DNA of 64,000 nucleotides from Oreocharis arfaki. Taxonomy: Eukaryota > Chordata > Aves > Passeriformes > Paramythiidae. A program made the position numbers and the translations under genes. The notes under the pieces are model-generated. The model saw only the letters and a list, made by a program, of their open reading frames with translations, was not told the DNA's origin and did no database searches. The DNA is taken from the NCBI GenBank assembly GCA_013398015.1, contig VZRR01003432.1, forward strand, positions 68,804 to 132,803, given 5' to 3'. Positions 13,201 through 26,632 of this stretch are shown one piece after another. The first letter of the stretch is position 1, and each line of letters begins with the position of its first letter.

Positions 13201-15862
13201 GGCCCTTTCACCTCTTCCTAAGACTAGTGCTGGAAAAATGTCCCGTGGAGATACCTGTACCTCTCTGTTAGGTGTAGAAAGAACCTGAACTGCCGTTTCA
13301 ACCTTGATGATTACTTTGAAGATGGTTAGAATTAGGTGTTGTTAATAGAAATGGTGAGTAAAGCCTATTCTGCTTTGTTTTCTTGGTTGCAGCCTGTTTT
13401 TAAAAACAGTCAGACAGTGTTCTTGGTCTCCATCAGCTCTAGCTAAAGAGACACTATTCATCCTATTGCAGCTATGCAAGTACTTGTGGCTCTGTTGGAA
13501 TAGTACCTAAGCTCCTGCTTAAGCAAAGAGCTCATCCAAATTGAATCCTTATCCGTATGCATCCCTAGACTTGCACTAAAGAAAATAAAAAAGCCCAGTG
13601 AAGATACAATTCAGCTAAAAAATTAGAAAATTAGTAAGTGTTGATTTTTCAGTTTTTGAGATTAGTTTTACCAGGAAGAGAGTGAGATGCACTTCACACT
13701 AGCAGTCTGAGATTCTGGCATATAAACTGAGCTGGCTGTCTCAGCTCTCCCTGTAATCCATGGAGAATAAATGAGGGCTGAACAGGAGCCTGTGCTTGGA
13801 TGGAAAAAGCTGTTATCTCCCTCTCTTACTTGTAAAGACAACTTATAGAAGTATCTTGCCGGCTAATGTTAGGTTGGATGAATCCTATGAAATTAAAAAA
13901 AAAACAAACAGAAAAAAACCCCCAAACCAATATTTACAGAAATCTATATGTGCAAATAAGCATATGCATATACTATATTTTTATACTCAGAAAGAACTTG
14001 CCAGTTTGAGCTTGTAGGGGGCTAATGCAGATAAAATGTCAAAATAATAATGAAGATGCATCCTCTACAATAGACTGGAATAACAGAAAAGGCTTCCAGC
14101 CTGTGGGGTGCCAGATGATAAGGAGTCGAGAGCAGAGATAAGCTGAGATGTCTTGTTCCTCAGAGGGCTCCATATGACAGACTGGTATTTCTCCCCATTT
14201 ACATTTCAGGCAGTAATAAAGTGGAGGGGTGGCAAATATGTACCCATTCAAAAATCTCCTGGAACTTTTTCCAATCAATACCAGAAATACAGATGTCTGT
14301 CTTGAAGAAAACACCAGACCAAAATGATTTCAGAAATTAGAGAATTTCTTGTGAAATGTGTCAGGGAATCAGCCTGACCTCAGAAGGGAAGAGGCTCTGT
14401 GCACTGCATGGACATATCAAAACGTGCAGTACTCCACAGAGCTGCTGCTGACATTCCAAACTCCCCACTACTGACCTGCTCCTGCTGGGAAACCACAGTG
14501 CTGCCTGTGCAGCTGGGCTGAGTGGTTACTGTGAGCATGGCTCTTCTTGACAGAATCAGTCCATATTAATTTCACAGCACTTTCTGCAGGCATGAGACCA
14601 GTTTATAGTCTTTTTAATTAGATTTCTGAGATTGATTAGTTTGAATTTAACTGTACCTCTTGCTTCAGCAGTGGAGGAGGCAAGCATCTTAGATTTCTGT
14701 CTCTCTCAGTTTTAACTGCTGAGTGAATGCCCAGTTCTGCAGATCTGTGTGAAAGCTGAGCAGTTCATGCAGTCATCCTTGGACCTGGTGGGCAGTGTAT
14801 GGGTCTGGCACTGAGATGCCTTTTCCAGCTATGGTTCTGGTGCTTGTCTGCTACATTTTGTTGGTTGTGCCAGTCAATAAAGTGCATCACTTCATCTGGA
14901 AGCTGGTGGTAAAGGTGGGATTGATTTATGGCCTGATTGGGATGGGGAGGAGAATGGGATGGGAGAAAAAATTCATCCCTGCTGCCAACAGAAGGTGTAG
15001 AAAGCTTGACCACATTATGACCAACAATTTTTAATGTTGTTGGTATGGGTGGTATTTTCCTGGAGTGCTGAAAAAGGAGGCTGCTGTGTTCTGGTTTGAT
15101 ATTAGCAGGTCAGGTTTGCACATCCCCCTCTACATTCCTTTTGAAACATCATTGCTAAAATGCTATTTTAAGACTGAGGTCTGTTCTGTATAGATTGTTG
15201 TTTAAAATATTGCAGTCTGCAAAGAAATTATTTACTCTTCAGCATTTCTACACTGGTTGACCTATGTTTCTTTTTTCATTCCTTATTCTCATTTTAATGA
15301 CAGTAATTTTGAAATTAATTGCCTGGAATTGAAGGTTTAGTCACATGAACTGGCCCCTAAACTACTACTCACACAGTCAGAGGTACAGTTCTACCTTTGC
15401 GGCACCTGGGAGCAGCTATAAAAAGAGATGCAGCTTATTGTCATGATCAGACAGGTGAAAAGTTAAATGAAAAATGAGGCCGATTTATGAAGGCGACTCA
15501 TCGGGGAAAACTCGGCAACAGCTGGAAAGAGTCCCTACAGGTATCTGAACAATGTGTGACAGCGCAGTTTTTATATTCTCAATTCTTGAAAAGACCATGT
15601 AATTGTACTTCAGAGCCACAGGGAAAAGGAAATTCTTAGAGTTAACTTGGAGTCTCATTAAGATGTTATTTGAAGGGTTAAACCCCACTTTTTCTGTTTG
15701 GTGGGTTTTTTTCTCTATTTTTAAAATAACACAGTACTCTCTTACACTTCTCACCACCTTACAGCAGCCTCATGCAATTACATCCTTTATGAGAGAACTC
15801 TATAAATGTGATCTGATTCAAATCCCCCTTTCCCTCTTTTTAATTCAAACCAGGTAGTCTAC
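7246..15862. other. long unique stretch without CR1
   Basis: About 8.6 kb with no recognised interspersed repeat except a TG microsatellite (10612-10655). No coding gene is identified. A possible minus-strand terminal exon at 11483-11605, with an acceptor-like site and a downstream AATAAA, is discussed as a finding but not called. The block at 10960-11030 has more CpG than its surroundings. Confidence 0.4.
10612..10655. repeat. (TG)n microsatellite
   Basis: A run of alternating TG with a few interruptions (TGCG, CATGTATG) at its left end. Alternating purine-pyrimidine tracts can adopt Z-DNA; no more can be said from sequence. Confidence 0.92.
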
Positions 15863-16714
15863 TGGGTTTTGGCAGCGTGGGACTGCAGTAGTGTCTCCTG
15901 TGAGGAGCTGCTGGAAGCTTCCCTCATGTCTGATGCCAGCCAGATCCAGGACCGACCCACCACTGGCCAAGGCTGAGCCCAGCAGCAATGGTGGAAGCAC
16001 CTCTGGAATAAAAGATGTAAGAAAGGGGACAAACTTCTGGGCAGCAGCAGCAAAGGGGAGGAGCAAGAATATGTGACAAGAACAGACCCAAGGTCAGTGC
16101 AGAAGGAGGGGTAGGAGGTGCTCCAGGCACCAGAGATGAGATTCCCCTGCAGCCCCCGGGGCAACCCATGGTGAGGCAGCTGTGCCCCTGCCACCCTTGG
16201 AGGTCCATGGTGGAGCAGAGATGCATCTGCAGCCCCTGGAGGGACCCATGCTGGAGTGAGTGGAAACTTAAAGGAGGCTGTGACTCCATGGGAAGCTCGT
16301 GGGACTCACGCTGGAGCAGCTGGTGGAAGACTGTCTCCTGTGGGAGGGAGCAGAGGCTGGAGCAGGGGAAGAGTGGGAGGAATCGTCCTCCTGAGGAGGG
16401 AGGAGCAGCAGAGACTACGCGTGATGAACCACAGCCCCCACTCCCTGTGCTCCTGAGCTGCTGGAGGGGAAGAGTTTTTAAGAAAGATGTTTTTAAGATC
16501 TAGTACTTATTTCTCATTACCTTACTCTGATTTTATTGGTGACAAATGGAGTTAAAGTTGAGTGCTTTGCCCATGATGGTAATCAGTGAGTGACCTCTCC
16601 CTGTCCTTATCTCATTCCATGAGAATTTTGTTATATTTTTTTCCCTGCTGAGCTGAGGAGGGATAGAGCAATGTTGATGGGCACATGGTGTCCAGCCAGG
16701 GTCAACTCTTCACA
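15863..16714 (+). mobile_element. Solo LTR of an avian endogenous retrovirus
   Basis: An 852-bp element starting 'tgggttttggcagcgtggga' and ending 'gccagggtcaactcttcaca', so it has TG...CA ends. The order of internal segments fits a common bird LTR family I recognise: a segment near 15940 with 'gatccaggaccgacccacca', a series of 'cacgctggagcag'-like units at 16250-16370, 'ctccctgtccttatctc' near 16595, and a terminal 'ggtgtccagccagggtcaac'. No gag, pol or env sequence adjoins it and I find no second copy nearby, so it is a solo LTR. A clear target-site duplication is not visible. The GC-rich body gives several overlapping frames that are not genes. Whether it belongs to the ERVK or ERVL class needs a library search. 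Confidence 0.8.
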
Positions 16715-19700
16715 GCTATTTTCAAGAGCCCTTCATTCTGGAAATTGCCTGCTCACTAATGAGAACTGTTTTTCTGCTTTTTATTAAATCTGTCTTCCCA
16801 CTCCCAAGTCCAGGCTGACAGAAACTATTATGTACATCATAATGTTTTGTTTCTAGCATTATTTTTTCTCCAGCTTTCTGTTATTTTTTATATTATTAAT
16901 TATTTTTTGTCTGCCTCCACAGACAGACTAAGAGCTGGATGAAATTTTTTTTCCTTTCGGTCAGAAAAATGTTGATTTCATAAAATTGGCTGCATGTGAG
17001 AAAGCAACTTTTGTGGGAAAGCTTTCAGTGAGAGATCATGCTAACCTTGAGTAGACTTGACTCTCATAACACAGAAAAAGCAAGCACTCCACTACAAAAT
17101 ATCAGCCAGTCAAGCAAATAGCTAGAACCTGAGCCCAAGTTAGTTCTGTAAATAAATAAAAAAAGAGCATTAACTTTTTCTCTATAAATCAAATCGGCTT
17201 CCTTCCCAGAGGCCTACTGGCTATTCTATTACACAGAGATTTGTCATATCAAATAAATATAAATTTCTGCATACTTACGATGCTCCAAGGTTATAAACAA
17301 GAGAAGGATTATAGGGAAAGGAAACATTTAGAGCAGATGGCAAGCTTTAAGGTACATAAAGTTTCTTCAGTTCTTTGCACTCCTGAAATGTGCCTTTTTT
17401 TCCAGCTGTAGCATTTGGTTTGATAAAAGATATTGTTTCTGTTGACAAAACTTCCCTTCTGGGAAAGTTTGTCTCTTTCTAGTCTGCTGCATCAAAAAGA
17501 AAACCCAAAAAACCAACAAACTCACAACAAAACCAATATCTCAAGCAAATGCTGCTTTTCAAGCAGACCGTCTTGCCTTTTGGAATTTGCGAAGACCTTT
17601 GCCGAGCCTTTGCTGTTCTCAGCAGGAGAGGAGTTCAGAAACATTCCAGTTCTCACTGTGCCTCTGGACTGACGGTGTTTCAGTTAGTCTGAAATTAGAT
17701 TAAAGGAGTTCGGTCTTCTTCAAGGCTATCAAAGCATACAATAAACCCCTCACACACACAAGAGAATAGGTATACACAACACCCAAAGCAGAAATTTTAC
17801 TCTCAGTAGCATGTTGCCCCTGAAGCCAAGGGGTTCTAGTGGCGAAAATCATCTTAAGCTCCCATTTCTCACATTTCCAGCCTGTTACATACAGCTCAAA
17901 TGGCCAGAAATTGTAGATTTCTTCAAACAGAATGAGTTCTCAAAGGAATAATTCTTCCATATTCCTTTCTGGGAGAAAGCACACATGCAGGTGAACGAAA
18001 CAGGGAAGTTTCTAATGGAGTTATAAGGGATAGCACATACCTTCAAGAATGACCTTGTTGAGAGGAAATTGGGGTCTGGGTACTCAGTGGGCCATATCCT
18101 TACTCTAGGTTGCCTCCCATGGCAACCTGAACACCATAAATTTGTAAGCAGATCCCTGCTGGAACAAATGGAGCACACAGATCACCAGCCATAATTGAAG
18201 CCTGTGTGAAGCTGGCCACCAAGGAATATCAGCTTACATGCTCCTAGCCATAGCACCCTGGCACACACAACATTTTCTGCAGGCTTGTGTGCCTGTTTTT
18301 GGCACATGTACCCCAGAATACTGACAGCAACAAAACAGGCTGAAGCAGGTTGTGTGCCATCCTTGATCAAGCTATACTGAGAGCTGAGAAGGTGTCCTCT
18401 CGCCTTTTTGCCTCTGAGATTTCGCTCTTTCAGAGAAATGGCAGAAAGACAAATTGGGGGATATTTTCCTACAGACCACAACAAGAAATGACTGCCTTGC
18501 ATTAGGTAAGGTATTGTGGATATCTGGGATATAGCTAGGTAACAGACTGTTCATAAACGCTGGTGTAAGGAGAGCTCAGATTGTCCTCGGTTTAGCAAAG
18601 GAGTTTGCTGTTTCCACCCCCTTCTCCCCCCAAGTATCTAATCAAGAACAGCAATCAAGAGATCTATCTAATCAAGAGGTTCTACCTTTTTGCCTGAGTG
18701 GTAGCAGCACTCCTGTATACAAGTAGCTTTGTAGCTCCGTGATTTCCATAACGAATGTCCTGTTTTGGATTTGCATTATTCCCAGCAGATTTGTCTACCA
18801 GTAGCGCCCACGCTCTCGACTTTTGCTGGTCAAAGCAGTGGTTGAAGCAGAAGAAGGTATGAGGCAGGCTGAAGCGGGAACTTAGCTCATCTTTCTTCGT
18901 GGGTATGTTTATTGGGATACGATATCCTGCTCTGCTTGCTTTCTGTTTTTTATCGACGCTGCCCTCCAGGAAAGCTGCTGCTGTCTCTGTCTCTTCTATC
19001 TGCCAGCTGCTCAAACTCAGCTCAGAAGTCCAGTTTTCTTTAGTTTGAAGTGCTCTGTGATTTGAAAGCAAAGCATTCATGGGACTGCTTACCTTTCAGA
19101 GGGAAGAAAAAGCAAACCATTAAATACCTGTTCAAGGAGTGCTGTACATAGCAGACAGCAAGTAAGATGTAGGTGAACAACAATAGTGTAAATTTTGTGT
19201 TACAGACTCAACAAAGTCATAAGGAGATGAATTTCTATTTCACTGGCAATTTTAACCCTGGTGTTTCATGTTGTTTTTGTGAATATGCCTGTAGACCTTT
19301 CAGAATTAGGATTAAGGAAGAGAATTACAGAAATTTTAGTTGGTAAAACACGACAAATCTAAAGTTTGCTGGTAAGTGGCAATGGTCATAAAGAAACTGC
19401 TCTCTATAGCTGATTAATGTACATTATACCACCTGGCAAGCCCAGATGGTTTTATGCAATCATCTGTATCCTCCAAGAAATTTATGGACTTGAAAGAATT
19501 CAGAGCAGCACTCTGATAAGGGGAAAGGGAATGGACCAGGTGCATTAGATATCAGAAACAGACAACTGATTAGGTCTGCTAAAACCTGGGGTGTTTTTAG
19601 AACAGATTTCAGGTTTCATTGGTAAGACAAAAATGGAAAAGGGATCCTGACAGAACTTACGTTTTCGAGGGGAATTATGCTGCAGCTTGCTAAGCACTGC

Positions 19701-22700
19701 ACTGCTGCTTTCATCAGCCTTTTAATCTAGTGGAAGCTGAGGATATGCGAGGATATGGTACCTCACCAGGGAGTGAGCCCCATAAAGAGGAAGATGTCTG
19801 AGCCTACCAAGTGCTGGAGGAATGTACCTATGAAGTCCATTTCCCTCATAAGGATTTGGATGCATACTGGGAGACTGGGTCAGGCTTGCAGCTGCAAGAG
19901 GGGGTGGTTGTGGCATCTCCTCCCAGTGACTAATAATGAGAACATGTGATTTTGATATTTGCCTGCCTCAGAGGATAGGAAATAGCATCACCAGAAACCT
20001 GAACCACAGCCCTGTGCACCAAAGGGGGAATTTTTCTATCCTGTCTATAAAAACTGTTCCACTTTAATAGAGTAGTTTGATATTTAATGAGATAGAGAAG
20101 AATGAATGAGGCTATTGCCTTGTGGAAAGGTCTGAGGGGGGGTGTTAAAGGTTACTGGGGGGGGTAAGAAAAAAGAGAGGTTTTATTTACTGATGAAGCA
20201 AATGTGAAATTTATATCACACAGTTTCTTTCTTTAATGTGCATTTATGGTACCGTAAAAGTGAAACAATCTGCTGGAGGGTTCTGGCAAATTCTGCAGGT
20301 GAGGTTTATCCCAGTGATGAGAACAGTTGCCTAGAAGGCGAAAATTTCAAATCCCTGAAGACAGACTGGGATAATAACCACAATCCTAATCTAGGCAAGT
20401 TCCCTTAGTGCTGAGCTACTAAAGAAGGAGAGAGATGACCTCCTCTTTCTGCAGGTTTTTTTACCTCCCTTCCCCTCAGGGTCTGACTTCAAAGCAAAGA
20501 GATGCTTTGAGACCGCACTGCAGAGAGCTGGACTGGTTTCTGAAGACAAGGCAGATGTCCGTGACCAAACTGATGGCAGAGAAACAGAAAGACTTCTCAA
20601 CTCCTATTTAATTTTGTGAGTACTCTAAAATCACTGCACACCTTCCAGCCTGAGCTGAAAATTTTCTGTGTGCTTGTGTCCTCCCCAAAGCTGAAGCAGA
20701 GTTTCTTGCTCCAGAGTGGTTAGACACTTGCCTAAGCACCTTTGGAAAGTGGAGAGGCATGTCTCTCCCTTGCAGCTGGATCAAATCATCTTCCTCAGCA
20801 CGTGCCAGGCACCCATCAGCAAGCACAGGGTCCTCCAGAACTGAAATACAACTGCCACAAGACGAAAGGACAGACTCTTTCCCCCAAACATTTCACAAAT
20901 GGCTTGTTAGCTGAAAAAGTTGCCTGTGAGGTGGAAGGCTCGGAGATCATATAACCCACCTCAGCTGCAGTCTCCAAGGGCAGCCTAGTGCATAATTGAT
21001 ATTTAGGAAGATGATGTAGCATTTTCTGCTAGCTTGCATCTGGCAGGACAGAAATTCTCATGCTTTCAAGGTATGCTTTTCAAACTGCATAGCAGCATTT
21101 AGTGTAATGGCAGCATAAACCTGCATGGCATTTTAAAAAGTGAGTACCAAGCTTCGCAATGAATTGCCTAAAGGGAATTCATACAGGAAAAAACTACAAA
21201 TAATGCCAACACTTTGGAGCTGCACACTCTGCATTTTAACTAGCATCTAATGTGACAAGGGAATTACTTGTTGTGAACTTCTTTCTCCTTTTTTTAAATG
21301 CAATTTTGAAGAACCAGGCTTTAGTCTCACCTCTGCTTTAGATTCCTAGAAATTAAGAAGTGGGTTTTTATAGTTTTCCTTAAATTTTGAGAAAACCCTG
21401 TCTGAAAAGCTTTCTTCTGTGGTGACTCTTCTGAGGAAGAAAAGCCAATAGTGTAGTAATGTATGTGTGTTCAAAGCACAGAGAGCTGGTATTAGGACTC
21501 TACATGGCAGAGCTGGCAGGAGAATGCAATGTGAGACGAAACTCCGAAGTGCAGCTTCTTAGACAGTCGTTCCCGGATGGGCTAATTATTTCTTAGACTG
21601 TGGGTTAGAGCCCCTAAAATAAGGAAAAGGGGTCAAGCAAGATGTTAAGATAGGGGAGTTGAGGTTATGTATCTGTGCTTATAATGGTAATAAATAAATA
21701 GGAAATCTCTGTGCTATTGTTGAAGCCTCTGAGTACCTGAAAATGCTCTTTGCCTAAGTCAAGTCACAAGAGGAAAGAAACAATCTGAAAATCTACTTAC
21801 ATGAAAAGACCTCGAGAAGGAAAATCTGTAGAGAATTCAGGTGTTTGCAGGAAAGGTGCGCCCCAGGAGGTGTAAACTTATTCCATCCTTGCTGATGTTA
21901 GAGACAAATACGTGATAACTTCCTTAAATTAAGTCATGCAACATTCCTTTTCTATTTAACTACATACCTAGGGAAACAGAATGAAGCTGGAAAGAGATCA
22001 TAAAATGAAATGAACTGATCTTTTTCTTCGACATGCACCAGGTCTGTACCTAGACATCCCTGAGGGAACTCTTGTAGGTATCTCATCACTCTACCCTTAT
22101 TGAATCTACTGCTTTAGCTGTCCCATAGCCCAAGTAAAACCACATCTTTCAGAGCCTACTATAAACCGTAATCCTTTATTTAAAAATAAATAAAAACATT
22201 TAAAAATGTATTATTAAAAAAAAAGGAATAGTTGGCTAGGTTTGAAAAAACACATTAAAGAGAGTGTATGACTAGGAAAAATATTTGCTATGAATATAAG
22301 TAATAAGAATGTAATAATAAATAGCAATAACGAATCAAATGCATTTATTGTGTATCTTTACATATAATGAGCCCTATGCAGATAGTTTTTGAGGTTCTTG
22401 CATTTTGAAAATCTATAAAAATGATCCATGCTTTTTACTGAGGCACTTAGTTTTTTATTCTTGTACTACATACGTATGCAAAAAGGGCTGTTTTTCAAGC
22501 TTTAATGGCTGTAGGCAATCCTTTCAGAAATTCTAGGCAAGATTTAAAAAATAAAAAACATATATCAATGTGCATAAATTAAACTACTGTTTGCTTGTTT
22601 GTGAAGGCTGGAAATAAAGGTAGCAATGTCTGATGAAGCTAACTTGACCAGCAGTAAATCCTGTTGACTAATCTCTTGTTTCAAAGATCAAAATAAACAA

Positions 22701-24365
22701 TCTTCCTGACCTATAAAATTATTTCGAGAAGTTCCATTCAAATATGTGGCTTGTTGAAAACAAGAACTTCCGGAGCTTTCTCTCATTCCGGTTTCAGGAG
22801 TGGTTGAAGCACCAGACAAATAAGGAAAGTGACACCAGTCCCCTCTCTGGGACTTCTTTTGTCCCACCCCTGGAACTCTCCCTTGAGGTGGTGTCCAGAC
22901 TCTCAACACAGTCACTTGGGCCTTGTCCCTTGCAGTTTTATTTTGTTCTTTAGCGATTTAAGCTGTTTTATTCCCTTTCAATGCGCCTGGACTGATGGTA
23001 AAGTCCTTGTGTCCTTGCCCCCCCAACTTTTAATCTAAAGGCAGAGTGAACACAAAAGTGGCACTCCATATCAAACAAAATGTCTGAGAAAAACAGATAA
23101 TTCGTTGTGTTTGGATAGAATGTGAGCAACTTTCTAGGATGCCCAGGGCCAGGTCATCCTCAGATATAAATCCATTTACCATTATCTTCATTGAACTTGA
23201 ACCAGCTGATGACAGATGGAGGTCCAAGCTATTTATACTTTTGCAGGGAGTATGTTGCCTCTGGACAAGAGTTATTCCAGCTCTGGACTGGTAGAAAGTC
23301 TTGAGCAGTAAGGTCAGGCCACAAGCTGATCCTCTTTGCAGTAGAGCGTATTTTATTTCAAATGAGTGCTCAGAACCTCAGACCTCAGCAGCCCTCAGAT
23401 GGTGCAGCTCTTTGTCCACAGAGGCCAGATCCAGCAGGATATCACATTGCTGCAGGCAGTCTAGCATGATTTCTGTCTTCCTTTCAGTAGTGCCACTTGG
23501 ACAGAGATCCAGCTCTTCTGGTAATGAATAAAACACTTGTATCACTTTAGATTTCTCTTGTATTTAAAAGTTGGCCCCATTCAGTTATTTGTCTGAATAG
23601 AACATCAATTATCATTGGCCATTTTGTCCACTTCAGATCCTGAGAGAGCAAAGGAATATATATTATTGCTATTAGGCTGATGAGCAGCACCTTAATAGCC
23701 TTTTCATAGCAGTTCAATGAAAATTAATAATCATGGTGTCATATTAGCTTAATTTTGAAGAATCACATGAAAATAATATTATCCTGGGTTAGCAAACATA
23801 CTGTGTAAACAGCAATTACTATGGAGACATAACTGAGTTAGAGGTAAAGCATATTAGCTAAGTGCTTGCAGCCCAGATAATTCACAAAAGGCTTATGGGC
23901 TCTGCAGCTAATACTGTCCCAAATCATTACCCAAAGAAATTGTGTTAAAACAGGGAGTTATAGATTGGCAGACAAATGGCTAATTAACTTTATACCAGAG
24001 AGTCATAAATATTTTGCTGCTGTTCTTTTTCTGGAGATTTGTGTGTAAGCAGACATTTAGGCAGAATCTATGCTGCTGCTAAAAGACAACAAAGGGAAGG
24101 TGGTAATTTTGTGTTTCCATGGTTCTGGGCTTCTGTGGTGGAAAAAAAACCCACCAGTTCTAGAGAGAGGATATGAAGGTCTGGCTTGCTCCAGCCTTGA
24201 ATTGCAGTGCAGCTCTTCGGGAGATCCTGCAGTGTATCACAACAGATTTCCAGTGCTTTTCCGTGGGGAAACCTCCCTGAGGCTGCTTTATGGGATTTAG
24301 ATTATTTTTAAGGATGGGGGAAAGATTTTGATCATTTACCATGGTCTGCTTATCTCATGTATCTC
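16715..24365. other. unique non-coding stretch
   Basis: About 7.6 kb without recognised interspersed repeats or genes. The longest frame is minus-strand 18682-19080 (132 codons), which shows no recognisable domain. 22180-22330 is very A/T-rich. 23640-24060 is AT-rich with several homeodomain-like and one RFX-like motif and is discussed as a possible conserved regulatory element. Confidence 0.4.
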
Positions 24366-24494
24366 GCTGGAGGTTTCAAGGCATGATTGGACAAGGTACT
24401 AGATAATCTCAACTAGGCTGCCTTTCCCACAAAGGACTGGATGAAATTGTCTTTCAAGGTCCCTACCAGAGCAGCCTATTCTATGATTCTATGT
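24366..24494 (+). mobile_element. CR1: CR1 LINE 3' tail fragment
   Basis: Diverged plus-strand CR1 tail of about 130 bp. It has the usual order 'ggaggtttcaaggcatgatt', 'caaggtccctaccagag' and a final pair of ATTCTATG octamers. The body is more diverged than in the other copies, suggesting an old insertion or a different subfamily. Confidence 0.78.
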
Positions 24495-25699
24495 AGGGAC
24501 ATGAAAGGACACTTTCAAGAAAGCTTTTGTTAATGCAATTTTGGAATAAAATGGCCTGGACTGTGGCTGATAAAACTTCAGTTTTGGTTCCAAAAGAGAC
24601 TTGGGGAAAAAAGGCCTCTTTGTCCGGGTAGGTGTGCCAATAACCAGAGTAGGTTCAGTCTTGGATAGTTTTTGCATAGTGAGAGGGAGAAAGTGGAGCA
24701 TACCAAACACTGTAGACAACTCCTCTGGAACAAAGAAGGTAAAGGGATGATAAAACATGGCCAGTCATGAGTGAAAAAATGTTTGAAGTTCTCATTTTTT
24801 AAATGTAATTTGTAAAATGGGGCAGAGCCTCAGCTGATATAAACAGAGATGTGTGACTGGGCGAAATGGCTGTCAGGTGTGTTTTTCCTGATGTTCTTCT
24901 CTTGAGAAAAATAATCTCCTTTTCTAGGTACCTTATGGCATGACCTTCTTTGGCTGCAGAAGTACTGAGGTTGGGCTGTGTAGCTGTTTTCTTACTGAGT
25001 AAACTTGGTACAAAATGTACCAAGCTTTGTACATGTACACACGATCTCATGTACACACGGTCTCATTCTTAAAATAAAAAGGACCAGGATCCTCTCTCAG
25101 GTCCTGAAAACAAGAGGCGTGACATGTCTAAGTCCTCTTTCATCCAGAGCAGGATAAAAACCCCTCTGCTCCTTAATGGGTACAGTCCCGTTCCTGTGTT
25201 ATTCCACAAACTGTGTCCTGCATATCTCTGGAAGAGCGTTGGCTGGTGTGAGCCCAAACTACAAGTTAATGATAACAGCTGAGGAGAGTGGCTAGACACA
25301 GCAGGAGCTTTGCTGGTGTAGTTATGTTGGAAATTGTTGTGTAGCTCAGTTAATGTAGCCCATCGAACGGTGTGTTAACAGCACAACTGCTCCAATGACC
25401 CAGAGTTTGTTAGCACCTATGGTTTCCCAGATGCCTGGGAAAGTGCAGGGAGTCTTGACATGAGCTTTCAATCCTGATTTCAAAGGGCACTTTTACAGTG
25501 AACTGAATGAGTTTTCTCAGCACATGGTTGGAGCTGTGTAAAATTGATCCCCTGGATGCCACTGTCTCGCTGCAGGGCGAGATACTATGATACTGCATGT
25601 TAGAATTTCCGTTAAAGTACAGAGAAAATATCTGAATGCTGTTGATCTAAATGTGGTGGGATTTTAGGGCAGAAAAAATTGTGTCCATGTCTAAAACAA
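24495..25699. other. unique sequence between CR1 copies
   Basis: No gene recognised. A small near-exact tandem repeat (catgtacacacgatct / catgtacacacggtct) lies at about 25033-25064. Confidence 0.4.
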
Positions 25700-25862
25700 A
25701 GGTTTTGGATACCCATCCCTGGAAGTGTTCAAGGCCTGGTTGGACGGGACCCTGAGCAACCTGAGCTAGTGAGTGGCATCCCTGCCCATGGTGGGAGATT
25801 TGGAACTAGATGTTCTTTAAGGTCCCTTCCAACCCAAACCATTCTATGACTCTATGATTCTA
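25700..25862 (+). mobile_element. CR1: CR1 LINE 3' tail fragment
   Basis: Well preserved plus-strand CR1 tail. 'cccatccctggaagtgttca', 'ggtcccttccaacccaaacc' and two terminal octamers are all close to the avian consensus. It is 5'-truncated to about 160 bp and has no coding capacity. Confidence 0.93.
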
Positions 25863-26632
25863 AAAAGTGACTGATAAGAACACTTGATCAAAGTTTCTTC
25901 AAAGATACTTAGTGACAAACTGAAATTCTACAGTTTTCCAGACCCTAAGTCTAGGAAAGAGTCCTTGCATTTTCTACTTCAGGGAATGAGTTTTGACTTG
26001 AGATAAGAAATGGTTGTCTTAGTCCTCTATACCTGAAAGAGGCAAGGTCGAGGGCAAGTGGCAGAAGGACCAGCTAAACGCACTAGCAAAAATGTGACTA
26101 CTCTAATAGCCAATGTCAAAGCTATGGCTCTGCCAGTAACATTGGTGCAATGCACCATGGACCACCAGTGGGACACAGATGGAATGTTCCAGTGGGAAGT
26201 CCAAGGTTCATTTTAATGGATTAAAGCCTACCAGAACTCTTTAGTAACAAAAACAGGCATTTCATGCTTCTGTAAGGAAGAGAAATAGATGACTTTATAT
26301 ATATATATATCCAAGACATACAGAAGGTGTCCAGGAAACCTGTCATCAGCCTGAGGCCAACTTCTGTGACTGAAAAAAGTGAGCTACAAGCGACAACTCA
26401 AAATCCCAAATGATGTGAAGTGACCATTCTGCTTGCACTACCCCTCAGGTCAGGCTTGACATATACAAAGAAACCCTCACATCCCAAGGTAGTAGCCCAG
26501 TGAGCCATGGGAAGTCTTTTTCTTTCATTTTGAGGGGAGACAGTGAAGAAACTTGAAAGACTGAACCAGTGTTGCCTTAGTTTTTCACTGCATGCCTTGT
26601 TCGCGTTAGCAGTGAAGGACTTTCTCATAAGT

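Noticed and set aside
15859..16503. Several overlapping ORFs of 61-121 codons on both strands
   Set aside because: They all lie in the GC-rich body of the solo LTR; frames in multiple phases and on both strands reflect composition, not coding.
18682..19080. 132-codon minus-strand ORF, with a GTAAG donor-like site just upstream of its ATG
   Set aside because: No domain or family recognised. The donor-like site (revcomp of 'ctgcttacctttcag' near 19086) would place the frame inside an intron. Its length is within chance expectation for 64 kb.
20140..20168. Two runs of seven to eight G, possible G-quadruplex
   Set aside because: Only two long G-runs are present, with a 14-base loop between them; the usual four-run pattern is missing.
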